Positions 41,002 through 53,187 are shown, counted from the first letter of the stretch. The stretch: 59,081 nt of DNA from Coriobacteriaceae bacterium AF08-21 (GCA_027687465.1 JAQCQR010000014.1:1-59081), one strand, 5' to 3'. Program-made: numbers and translations. Notes: generated by a model not told the origin, from the letters alone.

Positions 41002-41448
41002 ATGAGGCAGCGATTTACCTATGACTGCGTTCTCATAAAAGAAGACGATGGTTACTGCGCTAGCTTCCCGCAGATTCCCGGCGCCTTTGCCGATGGCGAT
41101 ACGCGCGAAGAAGCGATTGCCCATGCCACCGAGGCACTGATGGCGTTTTTGGCCGATGACCTCAACAACGGTTTGACTCCGGCGGGGTACGAACGCTCGG
41201 CCGAGGTCGTGGCCCTTTCGGTCGAAATCGACCACGAGGACGCTCGGGAAGCGGCGTGCCGAACATTTAAAGACGCAGCGCTGGACCTCAAAGTCTCCGC
41301 TCCGCGGATTACCGCGCTGGTCAAAGCAGGAAAGCTCGATGTTGAACTCGTCGACGGCCGTCGGATGATAACGATAGACAGCATCGAGCGCTACGCCGCC
41401 CAAGAACGCCACGCCGGCAGGCCAAAGAAGTTCGTCGCGGTCCAATAA
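41002..41448 (+). CDS. hicB: HicB-family antitoxin with C-terminal DNA-binding domain
   Basis: 148 residues. The N-terminal RNase H-like HicB fold is clear (DGYCASFPQIPGAFADGDTREEAIAHATEAL). The C-terminal 50 or so residues (APRITALVKAGKLDVELVDGRRMITIDSIERYAA) look like a helix-turn-helix of the excisionase/MerR kind, which should bind the operator at 40759. The ATG at 41002 with TTGGAGG upstream is preferred over a longer frame that overlaps hicA. It neutralises the toxin encoded just before it. Confidence 0.88.
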   Translation: MRQRFTYDCVLIKEDDGYCASFPQIPGAFADGDTREEAIAHATEALMAFLADDLNNGLTPAGYERSAEVVALSVEIDHEDAREAACRTFKDAALDLKVSAPRITALVKAGKLDVELVDGRRMITIDSIERYAAQERHAGRPKKFVAVQ

Positions 41449-41581
41449 CCCCTCACTTTCACCGACTACTAGAGCCGCTCACCAAACCAACATGCGCTGT
41501 GGGCAAATGGATTGAACGTTTCGTGCGAGAATGCCCCTCAGTAAACAAACTTGCACCAGAGCGTAAGGGGCTGGCATACAC

Positions 41582-42325
41582 ATGCAGACGGTCTATCCGG
41601 TATACGAGGGAGCGCGCGAGCCGCATCGGCTTGCCGTTGAGCGTACGGCCGAGGTACTCGGCTGTGGCGGACTGGCCCTGATCCCGACCGAGACCGTCTA
41701 TGGCGTCGCCGTGGCAGTCAATGCCTTCTCGGACGCCGTACCCCAAGACACAAGCGAATCCCCCTCGTGGCCGCGCGACCCGCAAGCCACCGTCAATGGC
41801 GCCGCGGTCCCTGCGCTCGGTACCGGCTACCGCCGCATCTTCACTCTCAAGCAACGTGAACTCACGCAAACCGTTGCTTGGCTGGTCGATGGCGTCGAAG
41901 CGCTCGACCGCTATGGCGTGGATATCCCGGAAGATGCCCGCGTACTCGCGCGACGATGCTGGCCGGGAGCCCTGACTATCGTGATTAAGGCAGCCCCCTG
42001 CGTGCCGACCTTTATGCGTGCTGCCGACGACACCGTGGCCCTGCGCGCTTCGGCCTCTCCCGTGGTCCAGGCGCTCATCCGCGCCTGCGGCAGTCCCCTT
42101 GCCTGCACGAGCGCCAATACGCACGGCGCGCCCTCGCCGGCAAGCTTTGCCGCCGTCGAGGGTCGCATCCTGGAGGGGGTCGATGTTGCCGTCGACGCCG
42201 GTGAGACCCCGTGTCGCGACGCCTCGACCATCGTGTCGTTCCAGCACGGCGGGCTCCAGATCCTGCGCCAAGGCGCACTTCCCGCATCAGAGATCGAACG
42301 GGTCCTGTCCGACCCGATGCAATAG
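41582..42325 (+). CDS. tsaC: L-threonylcarbamoyladenylate synthase (Sua5/YrdC family)
   Basis: 247 residues. PTETVYGVAV near the N-terminus, RCWPGALTIVIKA, DTVALRAS, and LACTSANTHGAPSP are the YrdC signature elements. The segment between PTETVYG and the YRRIFTLKQRE region is longer than usual (residues about 50-80). It makes the threonylcarbamoyl-AMP used for the t6A modification of ANN-decoding tRNAs. Its place after prmC and before upp is common in Gram-positive genomes. Confidence 0.9.
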   Translation: MQTVYPVYEGAREPHRLAVERTAEVLGCGGLALIPTETVYGVAVAVNAFSDAVPQDTSESPSWPRDPQATVNGAAVPALGTGYRRIFTLKQRELTQTVAWLVDGVEALDRYGVDIPEDARVLARRCWPGALTIVIKAAPCVPTFMRAADDTVALRASASPVVQALIRACGSPLACTSANTHGAPSPASFAAVEGRILEGVDVAVDAGETPCRDASTIVSFQHGGLQILRQGALPASEIERVLSDPMQ

Positions 42326-42338
42326 AAAGGTGTAAGCG

Positions 42339-43880
42339 ATGTCGTTGAATCTGGGCAGCCTGGGCATGGAAGATGCCTCGTTTAACTTTGGCGGTTCCTA
42401 CATCATGGCGCTCGACTGCGGCACCACCTCGGTACTTGCGACCATCGTCGACGAGTACGGATGCATCGTCGCGCAGGCACGTCGCAGCGTCAAAACCAGT
42501 TTTCCGCGTCCCGGTTGGGTGGAGCAAGACCCCATGGCGGTCCTTGCCAGCCAGATCGCCGTCATGATGGAAGTCCAGTTTAAGAGCGGTATCCACTCCG
42601 ATCGCATTGCCGCCATCGGCATCTCCAACCAGCGCGAGACCACGGTGGTCTGGGACCGCGTGAGCGGTCAGCCGATCTATAACGCCATCGTGTGGCAGTG
42701 CCGCCGTACCGCGCCGGCAATCGACGCGTTGGTTGAACAGGGTTGCGAGGAGCTGGTGCGCTCCCGCACGGGACTCACGCTCGACCCGTATTTCTCGGCC
42801 TCCAAGGTGCAGTGGGTTCTCGACAACGTCGACGGCGCACGCGAAAGCGCGGCGGCGGGCGACCTCATGTTTGGCACCATCGACACCTGGCTCATCTACA
42901 ACCTCACCGGCGGCCAGGTCTTTGCCACCGACTACACCAATGCCAGCCGCACGGCACTCTTTAATATCCATACGCTCGATTGGGACGACGACCTGCTGGC
43001 ACTCTTTGACGTTCCACGTTCCATGATGCCCGAGGTTCGCTGGAGCTCGGGCGACTACGGCCGCGTCGCGAGCGACATCATGACCAACATGCCGCCCATC
43101 ATGGGCGTGGCGGGTGACCAACAGGCGTCGCTGTTCGGCCACTGCTGTTTCCGTCCCGGCCAGACCAAAAACACCTATGGCACGGGTTGCTTTATGCTCA
43201 TGAACACCGGCGACGAGATCGTCGAATCCAAGAATGGCCTGGTCTCCACCATCGGTATCGCTGCGGACGGCAAAGTCAGCTATGCGCTCGAGGGCTCTAT
43301 TTTTGCCGCCGGCTCAACGATGAACTGGCTTCGCAACAACATGGGCATCATCTCGAGCGTGAGCGAGTCGGCACAACTCGCCGCTTCGATTAGCGACAAC
43401 GAGGGCTGCTACTTCGTTCCCGCCTTTGCGGGTTTGGGTGCTCCCTGGTGGGACCCGCATGCTCGCGGTATCGTGTGCGGTCTGACCGGCGCCTCGAGCC
43501 GTGCGACCATCGTACGTGCCGCCTGCGAATCCATGGCATATCAGAGCTACGACGTGCTGCGCGCCATGGAGCAGGACGTGGGGCTTTCGATTGAGCGCCT
43601 GTCTGTCGATGGCGGTGCCTCGCGCAACGAGTTCATCATGCAATTCCAGGCCGACCTGCTGGATATCCCCGTGCTGCAATGCGAGACGGTGGAGACCACG
43701 GCAATCGGTGCCGCGTACTTGGCGGGTCTTGCCGTCGGCTATTGGGAAGACCTGGAAGAGCTGGAGCAAAATGCCCAGATCGTTAGGACCTTCCTTCCCC
43801 ACATGTCCGCCGAGCGCCGCGAGCAAAACCTTGCGGGCTGGCGTGATGCAGTCAGGCGCTCGCTCAGCACCTCACAGTAG
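42339..43880 (+). CDS. glpK: Glycerol kinase (FGGY family)
   Basis: 513 residues. After about 20 extra N-terminal residues comes MALDCGTTSVLATIVDEYG (phosphate-1 loop). SNQRETTVVWDR, WQCRRTAP, DTWLIYNLTGG and the MGVAGDQQASLFG motif with catalytic Asp follow, and LSVDGGASRNEFIMQFQADLL is near the C-terminus. It phosphorylates glycerol to sn-glycerol-3-phosphate. It starts 13 bases after tsaC and is probably cotranscribed with it; no glycerol facilitator is nearby. Another FGGY polyol kinase is possible but the R-E-T motif favours glycerol. Confidence 0.9.
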   Translation: MSLNLGSLGMEDASFNFGGSYIMALDCGTTSVLATIVDEYGCIVAQARRSVKTSFPRPGWVEQDPMAVLASQIAVMMEVQFKSGIHSDRIAAIGISNQRETTVVWDRVSGQPIYNAIVWQCRRTAPAIDALVEQGCEELVRSRTGLTLDPYFSASKVQWVLDNVDGARESAAAGDLMFGTIDTWLIYNLTGGQVFATDYTNASRTALFNIHTLDWDDDLLALFDVPRSMMPEVRWSSGDYGRVASDIMTNMPPIMGVAGDQQASLFGHCCFRPGQTKNTYGTGCFMLMNTGDEIVESKNGLVSTIGIAADGKVSYALEGSIFAAGSTMNWLRNNMGIISSVSESAQLAASISDNEGCYFVPAFAGLGAPWWDPHARGIVCGLTGASSRATIVRAACESMAYQSYDVLRAMEQDVGLSIERLSVDGGASRNEFIMQFQADLLDIPVLQCETVETTAIGAAYLAGLAVGYWEDLEELEQNAQIVRTFLPHMSAERREQNLAGWRDAVRRSLSTSQ

Positions 43881-44003
43881 GGCTGCGATGGGCTGCTCGA
43901 TACAACAAACCGCTAAACTAATGCATGGCGTGCGGCGGCAACATTGCTGCACACCTTGTCAGCAAGGCCGTTTTGCGGCCGCAACGAAAGGGGCAATCAA
44001 CCC

Positions 44004-44651
44004 ATGACCGTCACCTACGATGCGTCCCGTGTGACGCTTGTCGATCACCCGCTCGTCCAGCACAAGCTGTCGATCCTGCGCGACAAAAACACCGGCACCA
44101 ACCAGTTCCGCCAGCTCGTGCGCGAACTCGCGCTTTTTGACGGCTACGAGGCCATGCGCGACCTGCCTATGGAAGACGTCGAGGTCGAGACCCCCATCAC
44201 TACCGCCACGTTCAAACAGCTTGCCGGCAAGAAACTCGCCATCGTGCCCATCCTGCGTGCGGGCCTTGGCATGGTCGACGGCATCCTCGACCTGGTGCCC
44301 TCCGCTCGCGTGGGTCACATCGGCATGGAGCGCGACGAGGTCACCCACGAGCCGCACGAGTATTACTGCAAGATGCCCAAGGATATCGACCAGCGCATCT
44401 GCCTGGTCGTCGACCCCATGCTCGCCACGGGCGGTTCGGCCGAGATGGCCATCAGCTACCTGCGCGGGCGCGGTGTCAAGGACATCCGCATGCTGTGCAT
44501 CGTCGCGGCCCCCGAGGGCCTCAAGTCGCTGACCGAGAAGGATCCCGATGTACATATCTATACCTGCGCCATCGACGACCATCTCAACGAGGCTGCCTAC
44601 ATCGTTCCCGGCCTCGGCGACGCCGGCGACCGCATCTACGGCACGCTTTAG
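44004..44651 (+). CDS. upp: Uracil phosphoribosyltransferase
   Basis: 215 residues. The PRPP loop [14 protein letters not shown], the [11 protein letters not shown] segment, [19 protein letters not shown] and the C-terminal [16 protein letters not shown] uracil site are all as in the family. It makes UMP from uracil and PRPP by salvage. AAAGGGG precedes the ATG at 44004; a longer frame is less likely. It is followed by a hairpin and then the atp operon promoter. Confidence 0.96.
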   Translation: MTVTYDASRVTLVDHPLVQHKLSILRDKNTGTNQFRQLVRELALFDGYEAMRDLPMEDVEVETPITTATFKQLAGKKLAIVPILRAGLGMVDGILDLVPSARVGHIGMERDEVTHEPHEYYCKMPKDIDQRICLVVDPMLATGGSAEMAISYLRGRGVKDIRMLCIVAAPEGLKSLTEKDPDVHIYTCAIDDHLNEAAYIVPGLGDAGDRIYGTL

Positions 44652-44692
44652 TCGCTGGGCTAAACGGCCGCGGCTGCAAATACGAAGAAACG

Positions 44693-44727
44693 GTGCGCGC
44701 GGACGAACAAAAGGCGACCGCGCGCAC
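44693..44727 (+). terminator. Hairpin after upp
   Basis: GTGCGCGCGG (44693-44702) pairs perfectly with CCGCGCGCAC (44718-44727). No T run follows, so termination is uncertain. Confidence 0.5.
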
Positions 44728-44842
44728 TCCTGTTAACGGACGTTTTGCCCTGCAGGGTTCGAGAAAAACGTATTACCGTACCTGCGGCATAAAGAAGGTC
44801 TTAAGAAAACGAACAGGTGCGTATTAACCGATGCTTTTTCGG

Positions 44843-44870
44843 TTGTACTTTAGCGATTGGCTCGTACAAT
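44843..44870 (+). promoter_or_regulatory. Promoter of the atp operon
   Basis: TTGTAC (44843-44848), 16-base spacer, TACAAT (44865-44870), about 60 bases upstream of the first small gene. A good sigma-70-type match. Confidence 0.7.
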
Positions 44871-44931
44871 AGTCACCAATGTTTGGCGGGAACTGTTCTG
44901 TGAAGCGTTAAAAAGGAAAGTGAGGACGCCA

Positions 44932-45243
44932 GTGTTTCAGATAGCCGATCTGCTCGCTATCGTTGCAGGCGCCATCGCGGGCGCAATTGCCTTCCTTCCC
45001 TTTGTCTTTACGCTCAAGCCGGTTCTTGACGATAAACAGAATGCGGACATGCTCAAGGGTATGGTGAGTCTGGCGGTCTCGGCAATCGCCCTGCTCGTCT
45101 TTACCTTGGTTGTGTTTGTGTTGTTCGGAGAGGCATTTCGCATGTTCCTCCTGGGCGAGGCGATCGGCTTCGTGGCCTTTATGGCTGCCTGCACGGTTCG
45201 TGTCGTCAAGGCGCTGCGAGATCCTCATGAGGTCGAAAGGTAA
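44932..45243 (+). CDS. AtpI-like small membrane protein at head of atp operon
   Basis: About 103 residues with three to four hydrophobic segments (ADLLAIVAGAIAGAIAFLPFVF; GMVSLAVSAIALLVFTLVVFVLF; LGEAIGFVAFMAACTV). Size, topology and place just before atpB fit the poorly conserved AtpI/ATP synthase I family, thought to help assembly of the c-ring. GTG at 44932 has GTGAGG upstream; earlier in-frame starts exist but would fall near the promoter. Sequence similarity alone is too weak for a firm name. Confidence 0.7.
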   Translation: MFQIADLLAIVAGAIAGAIAFLPFVFTLKPVLDDKQNADMLKGMVSLAVSAIALLVFTLVVFVLFGEAFRMFLLGEAIGFVAFMAACTVRVVKALRDPHEVER

Positions 45244-45246
45244 GTC

Positions 45247-46050
45247 GTGGAAATTTTTGAAAAGCTGCCTGATGAGATCAATCATCTGGTCAGCGAGTTC
45301 AGCTCCACCCCTGTCGTGGGCGATCTGAGCTGCGGCATCACGCAGTACTCGTTTTGGCTGATCGTCTCCACGATCGTGCTCCTGATCGTCCTGGCCGTGT
45401 TCAAGAAGAAGCAGACCCTGGTCCCCAAGGGCTTCTTCGTCAACGGTTTCGAGTACATCATCGAGTACGTCGAGAACGATATCGGCAAGGGCGTCGTGGG
45501 TGAGAACTGGAAGAAGCACTTCCCGTTCCTGTGCTCGCTTTTCCTGTTCATCCTGATCAATAACATGATCGGCCTGATTCCGGGAATGAAGCCCGGCACC
45601 GGCGCAATCGGCTCCACCGCCGCGCTCGCCATCTTCGCCTTCGTGTACTTCATCTACTACGGATGCAAGGCTCACGGCGTGATCGGCTACATCAAGAGCC
45701 TCGCCCCGCAGGGCGTGAGCTTCCCGATGAACGTGCTCGTGTGGGTCGTCGAGCTCTTCTCGACCTTCCTGCGCCTCATCACGCTCGCCGTCCGTCTGTT
45801 CTGCAACATGTTCGCAGGACACGTGGTCATGGGCTCGTTCGCCATCATGGCGAGCATGTTCATGCAGCCGCTGCTTCAGCAGGTTTCCGCGGCGCACGCC
45901 GTCGGCGCCCTGCCTTCGCTGGCCTGGCTTGCCATCCTCATCCTGATCTATGCGATCGAGCTTGTGGTCGGCGCCATCCAGGCTTACGTCTTCACGGTCC
46001 TTACCGCCGTGTATGTCTCCGAGGCAGAGGAGGTCGCAGAGGAGGAGTAG
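45247..46050 (+). CDS. atpB: F0F1 ATP synthase subunit a
   Basis: 267 residues. NNMIGLIPGMKPGT in the middle and TLAVRLFCNMFAGHVVMGS near the C-terminus carry the family landmarks, including the essential helix-5 arginine that forms the proton path with subunit c. It starts with GTG 3 bases after the upstream gene. A 124-base gap follows before atpE. Confidence 0.96.
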   Translation: MEIFEKLPDEINHLVSEFSSTPVVGDLSCGITQYSFWLIVSTIVLLIVLAVFKKKQTLVPKGFFVNGFEYIIEYVENDIGKGVVGENWKKHFPFLCSLFLFILINNMIGLIPGMKPGTGAIGSTAALAIFAFVYFIYYGCKAHGVIGYIKSLAPQGVSFPMNVLVWVVELFSTFLRLITLAVRLFCNMFAGHVVMGSFAIMASMFMQPLLQQVSAAHAVGALPSLAWLAILILIYAIELVVGAIQAYVFTVLTAVYVSEAEEVAEEE

Positions 46051-46174
46051 TCTTCCGTTCGCGCCTTAAAGGTAAGGCAATTCGTTAAACCGCCGGTGCC
46101 CGTACCCATGGAGCCCGGCAGTTATAAAAAGGTTATCCTGCGTGAAATAAGACACGCACGACAAAGGAGGAATC

Positions 46175-46369
46175 GTGGGAGTTATCGGTTACGGTCTCGG
46201 TGTTATCGGCGCTGGTCTTGCTATCGGCCTGTCTGCTCTGGGTGCTACGGGTGCTATGGCCCGTCAGCCTGAGGTCCAGGGCCGCGTGTTCACCGTCTTC
46301 ATCATGGGCTCCGCCTTCGGCGAGGCTCTGGCTCTGATCGGCTTCGTTGTCGCGCTGATCGTTAAATAG
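46175..46369 (+). CDS. atpE: F0F1 ATP synthase subunit c
   Basis: 64 residues, at the short end for the family. Two membrane helices flank the polar loop ARQPEVQGR. Glu50 in helix 2 (SAFGEALALIGF) is the ion-binding carboxylate; the next residue is Ala and not the Ser/Thr usual in sodium-binding rings, so protons are the likely ion. It begins with GTG preceded by AAAGGAGG, a strong ribosome site that suits its high copy number in the ring. Confidence 0.96.
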   Translation: MGVIGYGLGVIGAGLAIGLSALGATGAMARQPEVQGRVFTVFIMGSAFGEALALIGFVVALIVK

Positions 46370-46384
46370 CACGGAGCGTCAAGT

Positions 46385-46987
46385 ATGAATCTTTCATCCC
46401 AGAAGAGCGCGATCGCACTCTCCGCGTCCGCGGCCGCGCTGCTCATGCCGGTTTCCGCGTTCGCCGAGGACGGCGCTGCCGGTGCGGACATCCTCATCCC
46501 TAAGATGGCGGAGTTCATCCCGGCGCTTATCGCCTTCCTGATTATCTGGATCGTGCTGGCCAAGGTCGCCCTGCCGGGCATCATGAAAACCATGGAGGAG
46601 CGCGGCAAGAAGATCGAGGAGAGCCTCGACGAGGCCGAGAAGACCAAGCAGGAGGCTATCGCCAAGCGCGCTGAGTCCGACTCGATCGTCACCGACGCCC
46701 GTCGTCAGGCTGCCGACATCGTTCTCGAGGCCCGTAAGGACGCCGAGTCCGAGCGCGCCCGTATCATCGAGGCTGCTCACAAGGAGGCCGAGGAGATCAT
46801 CGCCAAGGCCCATACGACCGTCGAGGACGAGCGCAAGTCCATTTACGCCGGTGCCGCGAGCTCCATCGCCGACCTGTCCGTTGCCGTCGCCACCAAGATC
46901 GTGGGCGAGGCACTCGAGGACGATGCCGAGCAGAAGAAGCTCATCGAGCGCTACATCCAGGAAGCAGGTAGCCTGAATGCCGACTAG
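46385..46987 (+). CDS. atpF: F0F1 ATP synthase subunit b, signal-like N-terminus
   Basis: 200 residues. A membrane helix (about 41-58, FIPALIAFLIIWIVLAKVAL) leads into a long charged coiled coil (KTMEERGKKIEESLDEAEKTK...). Before it is a segment that looks like a cleavable signal peptide (SAIALSASAAALLMPVSAFAEDG), absent from most subunits b. It forms the peripheral stalk. The last codons overlap the atpH start by 11 bases. Confidence 0.95.
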   Translation: MNLSSQKSAIALSASAAALLMPVSAFAEDGAAGADILIPKMAEFIPALIAFLIIWIVLAKVALPGIMKTMEERGKKIEESLDEAEKTKQEAIAKRAESDSIVTDARRQAADIVLEARKDAESERARIIEAAHKEAEEIIAKAHTTVEDERKSIYAGAASSIADLSVAVATKIVGEALEDDAEQKKLIERYIQEAGSLNAD

Positions 46988-47453
46988 CCGCTATCAGGAC
47001 AAGGTGCTCGAGACCTACGCGCGCTCCCTTCTGGAAGCCGCTAAGGCCGAGAACCATGTGTTCGAGGACCTCGAGATGATCGAGCGCTTGGCTTCTGCCA
47101 GCCCCGAGATCATCGCCGTGCTCGACACCATGTCCAAGCGCGACCAGCTCGACCTTCTTCCCAAGGTGGCAGCTGCCTTTAAGTATGTTGCCGAGGAAGA
47201 CGAGGATGTAGTGGGCGTGACCGTCACCACGGCGATCCCGCTCGACGACGAGCTGCGTCAAACCATCACTAAGAAATGCGAGCAGGACTTCGGTCGCAAG
47301 GTATTCCTTATCGAGCAGGTTGACCCGTCTATCGTGGGCGGCCTGGTGCTCGAGGCCCGCGGCGAGCGTCGTGACATTTCCGTCAAGACGCAGCTGCGCA
47401 TCGCGCAGGAGACCCTCGCAAACTCTGCTAATTCGTACGGAGGTGAAGCCTAA
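46977..47453 (+). CDS. atpH: F0F1 ATP synthase subunit delta
   Basis: 158 residues. N-terminal helical domain ([23 protein letters not shown]) and a C-terminal part with the family [20 protein letters not shown] motif. It links subunit b to the top of F1. It overlaps atpF by 11 bases and its stop overlaps the atpA start by one base, giving tight translational coupling. Confidence 0.95.
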   Translation: MPTSRYQDKVLETYARSLLEAAKAENHVFEDLEMIERLASASPEIIAVLDTMSKRDQLDLLPKVAAAFKYVAEEDEDVVGVTVTTAIPLDDELRQTITKKCEQDFGRKVFLIEQVDPSIVGGLVLEARGERRDISVKTQLRIAQETLANSANSYGGEA

Positions 47454-49051
47454 TGTCCGAAACCCTCAATGCCCAGGATATCGCCAAGAAACTGCAGGAG
47501 CAGCTCACGAGCCTCTCCGCGACGGTCGATACGCATGAGGTTTCAACGGTCGACGAGGTAGGCGACGGCATCGCGCGCGTCTCCGGCCTCAAGAGCGCCA
47601 TGGCAGGCGAGCTTCTGGAGTTCAAGAGCTCCGATACCGGTGAGACCGTCTTCGGCCTTGCCCAGAACCTTGACCGTGACGAGGTCGGCGCCGTTCTGTT
47701 CGGTGCCGTCGACTCCATCAAGGAAGGCGACGAGTGCCGCACCACTGGCCGCATTATGGATATCCCCGTGAGCCGTGCCATGCTCGGCCGCGTCGTCAAT
47801 CCGCTCGGCCAGCCCATCGACGGCCTGGGCGACATCGTCGCCACGCACCGTCGCCCCATCGAGTTCAAGGCTCCCGGCGTCATCGATCGTACCCCGGTGT
47901 GCGAGCCGGTTCAGACCGGTCTGCTCGCTATCGACTCCATGGTGCCTATTGGCCGCGGTCAGCGCGAGCTCATCATCGGCGACCGTAAGACCGGCAAGAC
48001 CGCCATCGCCATCGACGCTATCCTCAACCAGCGCGGCAAGGGCATGGTCTGCATCTATGTCGCCATCGGCCAGAAGGCCTCCACGGTTGCCAACATCCGC
48101 GAGACCCTCGCTCAGCACGGTGCGCTCGACTACACCATCATCGTTTCGGCCACCGCTGCCGATTCCGCCCCTATGCAGTACATCGCGCCTATGGCCGGTG
48201 CCGCTATCGGCGAGTTCTTCATGTACAACGGCGAGGACGGCAAGCCCGCCAGCGAGACCAACCCCGGCGGCCACGTGCTCGTCATCTACGACGACCTGTC
48301 CAAGCAGGCTGTGGCCTACCGTCAGATGTCGCTGACGCTGCATCGTCCGCCCGGACGCGAGGCCTATCCTGGCGACATCTTCTACCTGCACTCTCGTCTG
48401 CTCGAGCGTGCCGTCAAGATGTCCAAGAAGAACGGTTACGGCTCCATGACGGCACTGCCGATCATCGAGACCCAGGACGGCGACGTCTCGGCCTACATTC
48501 CGACCAACGTCATTTCCATTACCGATGGTCAGATCTACCTGCAGTCCGAGCTCTTCTTCCAGGGTCAGCGCCCGGCAGTCGACGTGGGCATCTCCGTGTC
48601 CCGCGTCGGTGGCGATGCGCAGACCAAGGCCATGAAGCAGGTCGCCGGCAACCTCCGTCTGGACCTCGCTTCCTATCAGGAGCTCGCTGGCTTTACGCAG
48701 TTCGGCTCCGACCTCGACGAGGCCACGCAAAAGCAGCTTACCCACGGTGCTCGCATGACTGAGCTCCTCAAGCAGCCGCGTTACAAGCCGTTTGAGGTTG
48801 GCGAGCAGATCGTTACGCTGTTCGCTGGCAACGAGGGCTTCCTGGATGACCTGGAGATCGCCGACGTGCTGCCCTTCCGTGCCGAGCTCATCGAGTACAT
48901 GGACAATGGCTTTGGCTCGCTGCTCGACAAGGTTCGCGCCAAGAAGATCGATGATGACACCAAGGCTGAGCTCTTGCGCGTCATCGGCGACTTCAAACAG
49001 CAGTTCATGGCCAAGCACCATTCGGATGTTTCTGGATCAGAGGAGAACTAA
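47453..49051 (+). CDS. atpA: F0F1 ATP synthase subunit alpha
   Basis: 532 residues. Walker [10 protein letters not shown] and the [29 protein letters not shown] region, including the arginine finger segment further on, are as in all alpha subunits. It forms the non-catalytic nucleotide sites of F1. The C-terminus is slightly extended ([11 protein letters not shown]). Confidence 0.98.
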   Translation: MSETLNAQDIAKKLQEQLTSLSATVDTHEVSTVDEVGDGIARVSGLKSAMAGELLEFKSSDTGETVFGLAQNLDRDEVGAVLFGAVDSIKEGDECRTTGRIMDIPVSRAMLGRVVNPLGQPIDGLGDIVATHRRPIEFKAPGVIDRTPVCEPVQTGLLAIDSMVPIGRGQRELIIGDRKTGKTAIAIDAILNQRGKGMVCIYVAIGQKASTVANIRETLAQHGALDYTIIVSATAADSAPMQYIAPMAGAAIGEFFMYNGEDGKPASETNPGGHVLVIYDDLSKQAVAYRQMSLTLHRPPGREAYPGDIFYLHSRLLERAVKMSKKNGYGSMTALPIIETQDGDVSAYIPTNVISITDGQIYLQSELFFQGQRPAVDVGISVSRVGGDAQTKAMKQVAGNLRLDLASYQELAGFTQFGSDLDEATQKQLTHGARMTELLKQPRYKPFEVGEQIVTLFAGNEGFLDDLEIADVLPFRAELIEYMDNGFGSLLDKVRAKKIDDDTKAELLRVIGDFKQQFMAKHHSDVSGSEEN

Positions 49052-49056
49052 GCCCC

Positions 49057-51419
<2,363 letters not shown>

Positions 51420-51422
51420 GTT

Positions 51423-51815
51423 ATGCGTATCCGCATCGTGTGCCCCGTGAGCTGCGCCTATGAGGGCGACGCTGCGTTTGTGTCGATTCCGTCCACGGAT
51501 GGCGAGTTTGGCGTCCTGCCTGCTCACTCCAGCGAGATTTGCACGATCGACCGCGGTTACGTTCGCGTTTCCGATAAGGCCATGGGCACTGTCGACCACA
51601 CGTTTGCCGTGGCCGGCGGCTATGCCCAGGTTGCGGACGATGTCGTGACCGTTCTCGCCGAGCGCGCTTGCGATTTGGCGACCGTCGATGCCGACAAGCT
51701 TAAAGCTGATATTCAAGGTTTTGAAGAGAAGCTGGGTAATTTGTCGGAGGATGATGCACGCCGCGCCTACCTCTATAATGAAATCGCATGGTGTAAGCTC
51801 AAGCTTGCCCAATAG
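51423..51815 (+). CDS. atpC: F0F1 ATP synthase subunit epsilon
   Basis: 130 residues. The N-terminal beta sandwich (IPSTDGEFGVLPAHSSEI...AVAGGYAQVADDVVTVLAE) is followed by two helices ending in AYLYNEIAWCKLKLAQ. It is the rotor foot and intrinsic inhibitor. It is the last gene of the atp operon, followed by a strong terminator. Confidence 0.95.
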   Translation: MRIRIVCPVSCAYEGDAAFVSIPSTDGEFGVLPAHSSEICTIDRGYVRVSDKAMGTVDHTFAVAGGYAQVADDVVTVLAERACDLATVDADKLKADIQGFEEKLGNLSEDDARRAYLYNEIAWCKLKLAQ

Positions 51816-51852
51816 TCAAACGATTTAGCGTTCGACCATTTGCGAACACATC

Positions 51853-51890
51853 ATGCCCGGGATGGCTTGGCCACCCCGGGCATGCTTTTT
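51853..51890 (+). terminator. Terminator of the atp operon
   Basis: ATGCCCGGG-ATGGC and GCCAC-CCCGGGCAT pair around TTG, then GCTTTTT. It ends just before the murA ribosome site (GAAAGGG), so murA expression must come from read-through or a promoter overlapping it. Confidence 0.85.
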
Positions 51891-51903
51891 GAAAGGGTAG
51901 ACC

Positions 51904-53187
51904 TTGGATATTATCCGCGTTGAGGGTGGCCACGCCATCGGAGGCTCCGTGCCCGTCTCGGGTGCTAAGAACTCCGCGCTCAAACTCATGGCGGCAACGC
52001 TTCTGGCGCCGGGTAAGACGACGCTGCAGAACGTGCCCGATATTTCCGATGTCCACGTGATGGGCAAGGTGCTCAAGGGCATGGGCGCTACGATCGATGT
52101 TCTCGACGAGCACACGCTCGAGATTGATACCTCTCAGGTCGATTCCTGGGAGGCTCCCTATGAGCTCGTCGCTAAGATGCGTGCTTCCACCGCCGTCATG
52201 GGGCCCCTGCTGGGCCGCTTCCATCGCGCCAAGATTGCCATGCCGGGTGGCTGCAACCTAGGTGCTCGCAAGATCGATATGCACATTCTTGGTCTTGAGG
52301 CCCTGGGCGTTGAGTTCGATACCGCCCACGGTTACATCAACGCTAATGCGCCCCAAGGTCTGCGCGGTACCACCGTCACGCTCGAGTTCGCCAGCGTCGG
52401 TGCGACCGAGAACCTCATCATGGCCTCTGTGCGCGCACAGGGCACCACGGTTATCGACAATGCCGCCCGCGAGCCCGAGATCGTCGATCTCGCTAACATG
52501 CTCAACGAGATGGGCGCCAAGATTGTTGGCGCCGGTACGCCCGTCGTGACGATCGAAGGCGTGGAAGAGCTCCATCCCGTTACCCATCGCGTGGTGGGCG
52601 ACCGCATCGAGGCCGGTACCTTTATCGTTGCCGGTGCGTTGATGGCCGACGATCGCGGTGTCGATGTCACGGGCTTTTGCCCCATTCACTTGGGCATGGT
52701 GCTCAAGAAGATGGAGCTTATGGGTATCGACTGCGAGCGCGTCGAGGATGGCGTCCATGTGAACCGTGCCGAGCGTATCAAGCCGGTCGACATCCAGACG
52801 CTTCCGTTCCCCGGTTTCCCGACCGACATGCAGGCGCAGATTATGGTGCTCTCCGCCCTTGCCGACGGCAGTTCCGTTATTACCGAAAACATCTTCGAGA
52901 ATCGCTTTATGTTTGCCTCTGAGCTGGTGCGCATGGGTGCCGACATTCGTATCGAGAGCCATCATGCCATGATTCATGGCGTCAAGGGCTTCTCGGGTGC
53001 ACAGGTTACCTCGCCCGATTTGCGCGGCGGAGCGGCCCTCGTCGTAGCGGGCTTGATCGCCGACGGGACGACCGAGGTTTCGGCTATCCATCACATCAAG
53101 CGCGGCTACGAGCAGTTTGTCGAAAAGCTGCAGGCGCTCGGCGCGCATGTCGAGCATGCTACCGTCCCCGATCCCGTCATCTACTAA
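51904..53187 (+). CDS. murA: UDP-N-acetylglucosamine 1-carboxyvinyltransferase
   Basis: 427 residues, full length. VSGAKNSALKLMAATLL at the N-terminus binds the substrate. Cys117 in MPGGCNLGARKIDMHI is the reactive cysteine attacked by fosfomycin, so the enzyme should be sensitive. It makes the first committed peptidoglycan intermediate. The start is TTG at 51904 with GAAAGGGT upstream; no in-frame ATG precedes the conserved DIIRVEGG. Confidence 0.96.
   Translation: MDIIRVEGGHAIGGSVPVSGAKNSALKLMAATLLAPGKTTLQNVPDISDVHVMGKVLKGMGATIDVLDEHTLEIDTSQVDSWEAPYELVAKMRASTAVMGPLLGRFHRAKIAMPGGCNLGARKIDMHILGLEALGVEFDTAHGYINANAPQGLRGTTVTLEFASVGATENLIMASVRAQGTTVIDNAAREPEIVDLANMLNEMGAKIVGAGTPVVTIEGVEELHPVTHRVVGDRIEAGTFIVAGALMADDRGVDVTGFCPIHLGMVLKKMELMGIDCERVEDGVHVNRAERIKPVDIQTLPFPGFPTDMQAQIMVLSALADGSSVITENIFENRFMFASELVRMGADIRIESHHAMIHGVKGFSGAQVTSPDLRGGAALVVAGLIADGTTEVSAIHHIKRGYEQFVEKLQALGAHVEHATVPDPVIY

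Noticed and set aside
44751..44765. GGTTCGA-like T-loop of a possible tRNA before the atp operon
   Set aside because: No acceptor, D or anticodon stems can be built around it.
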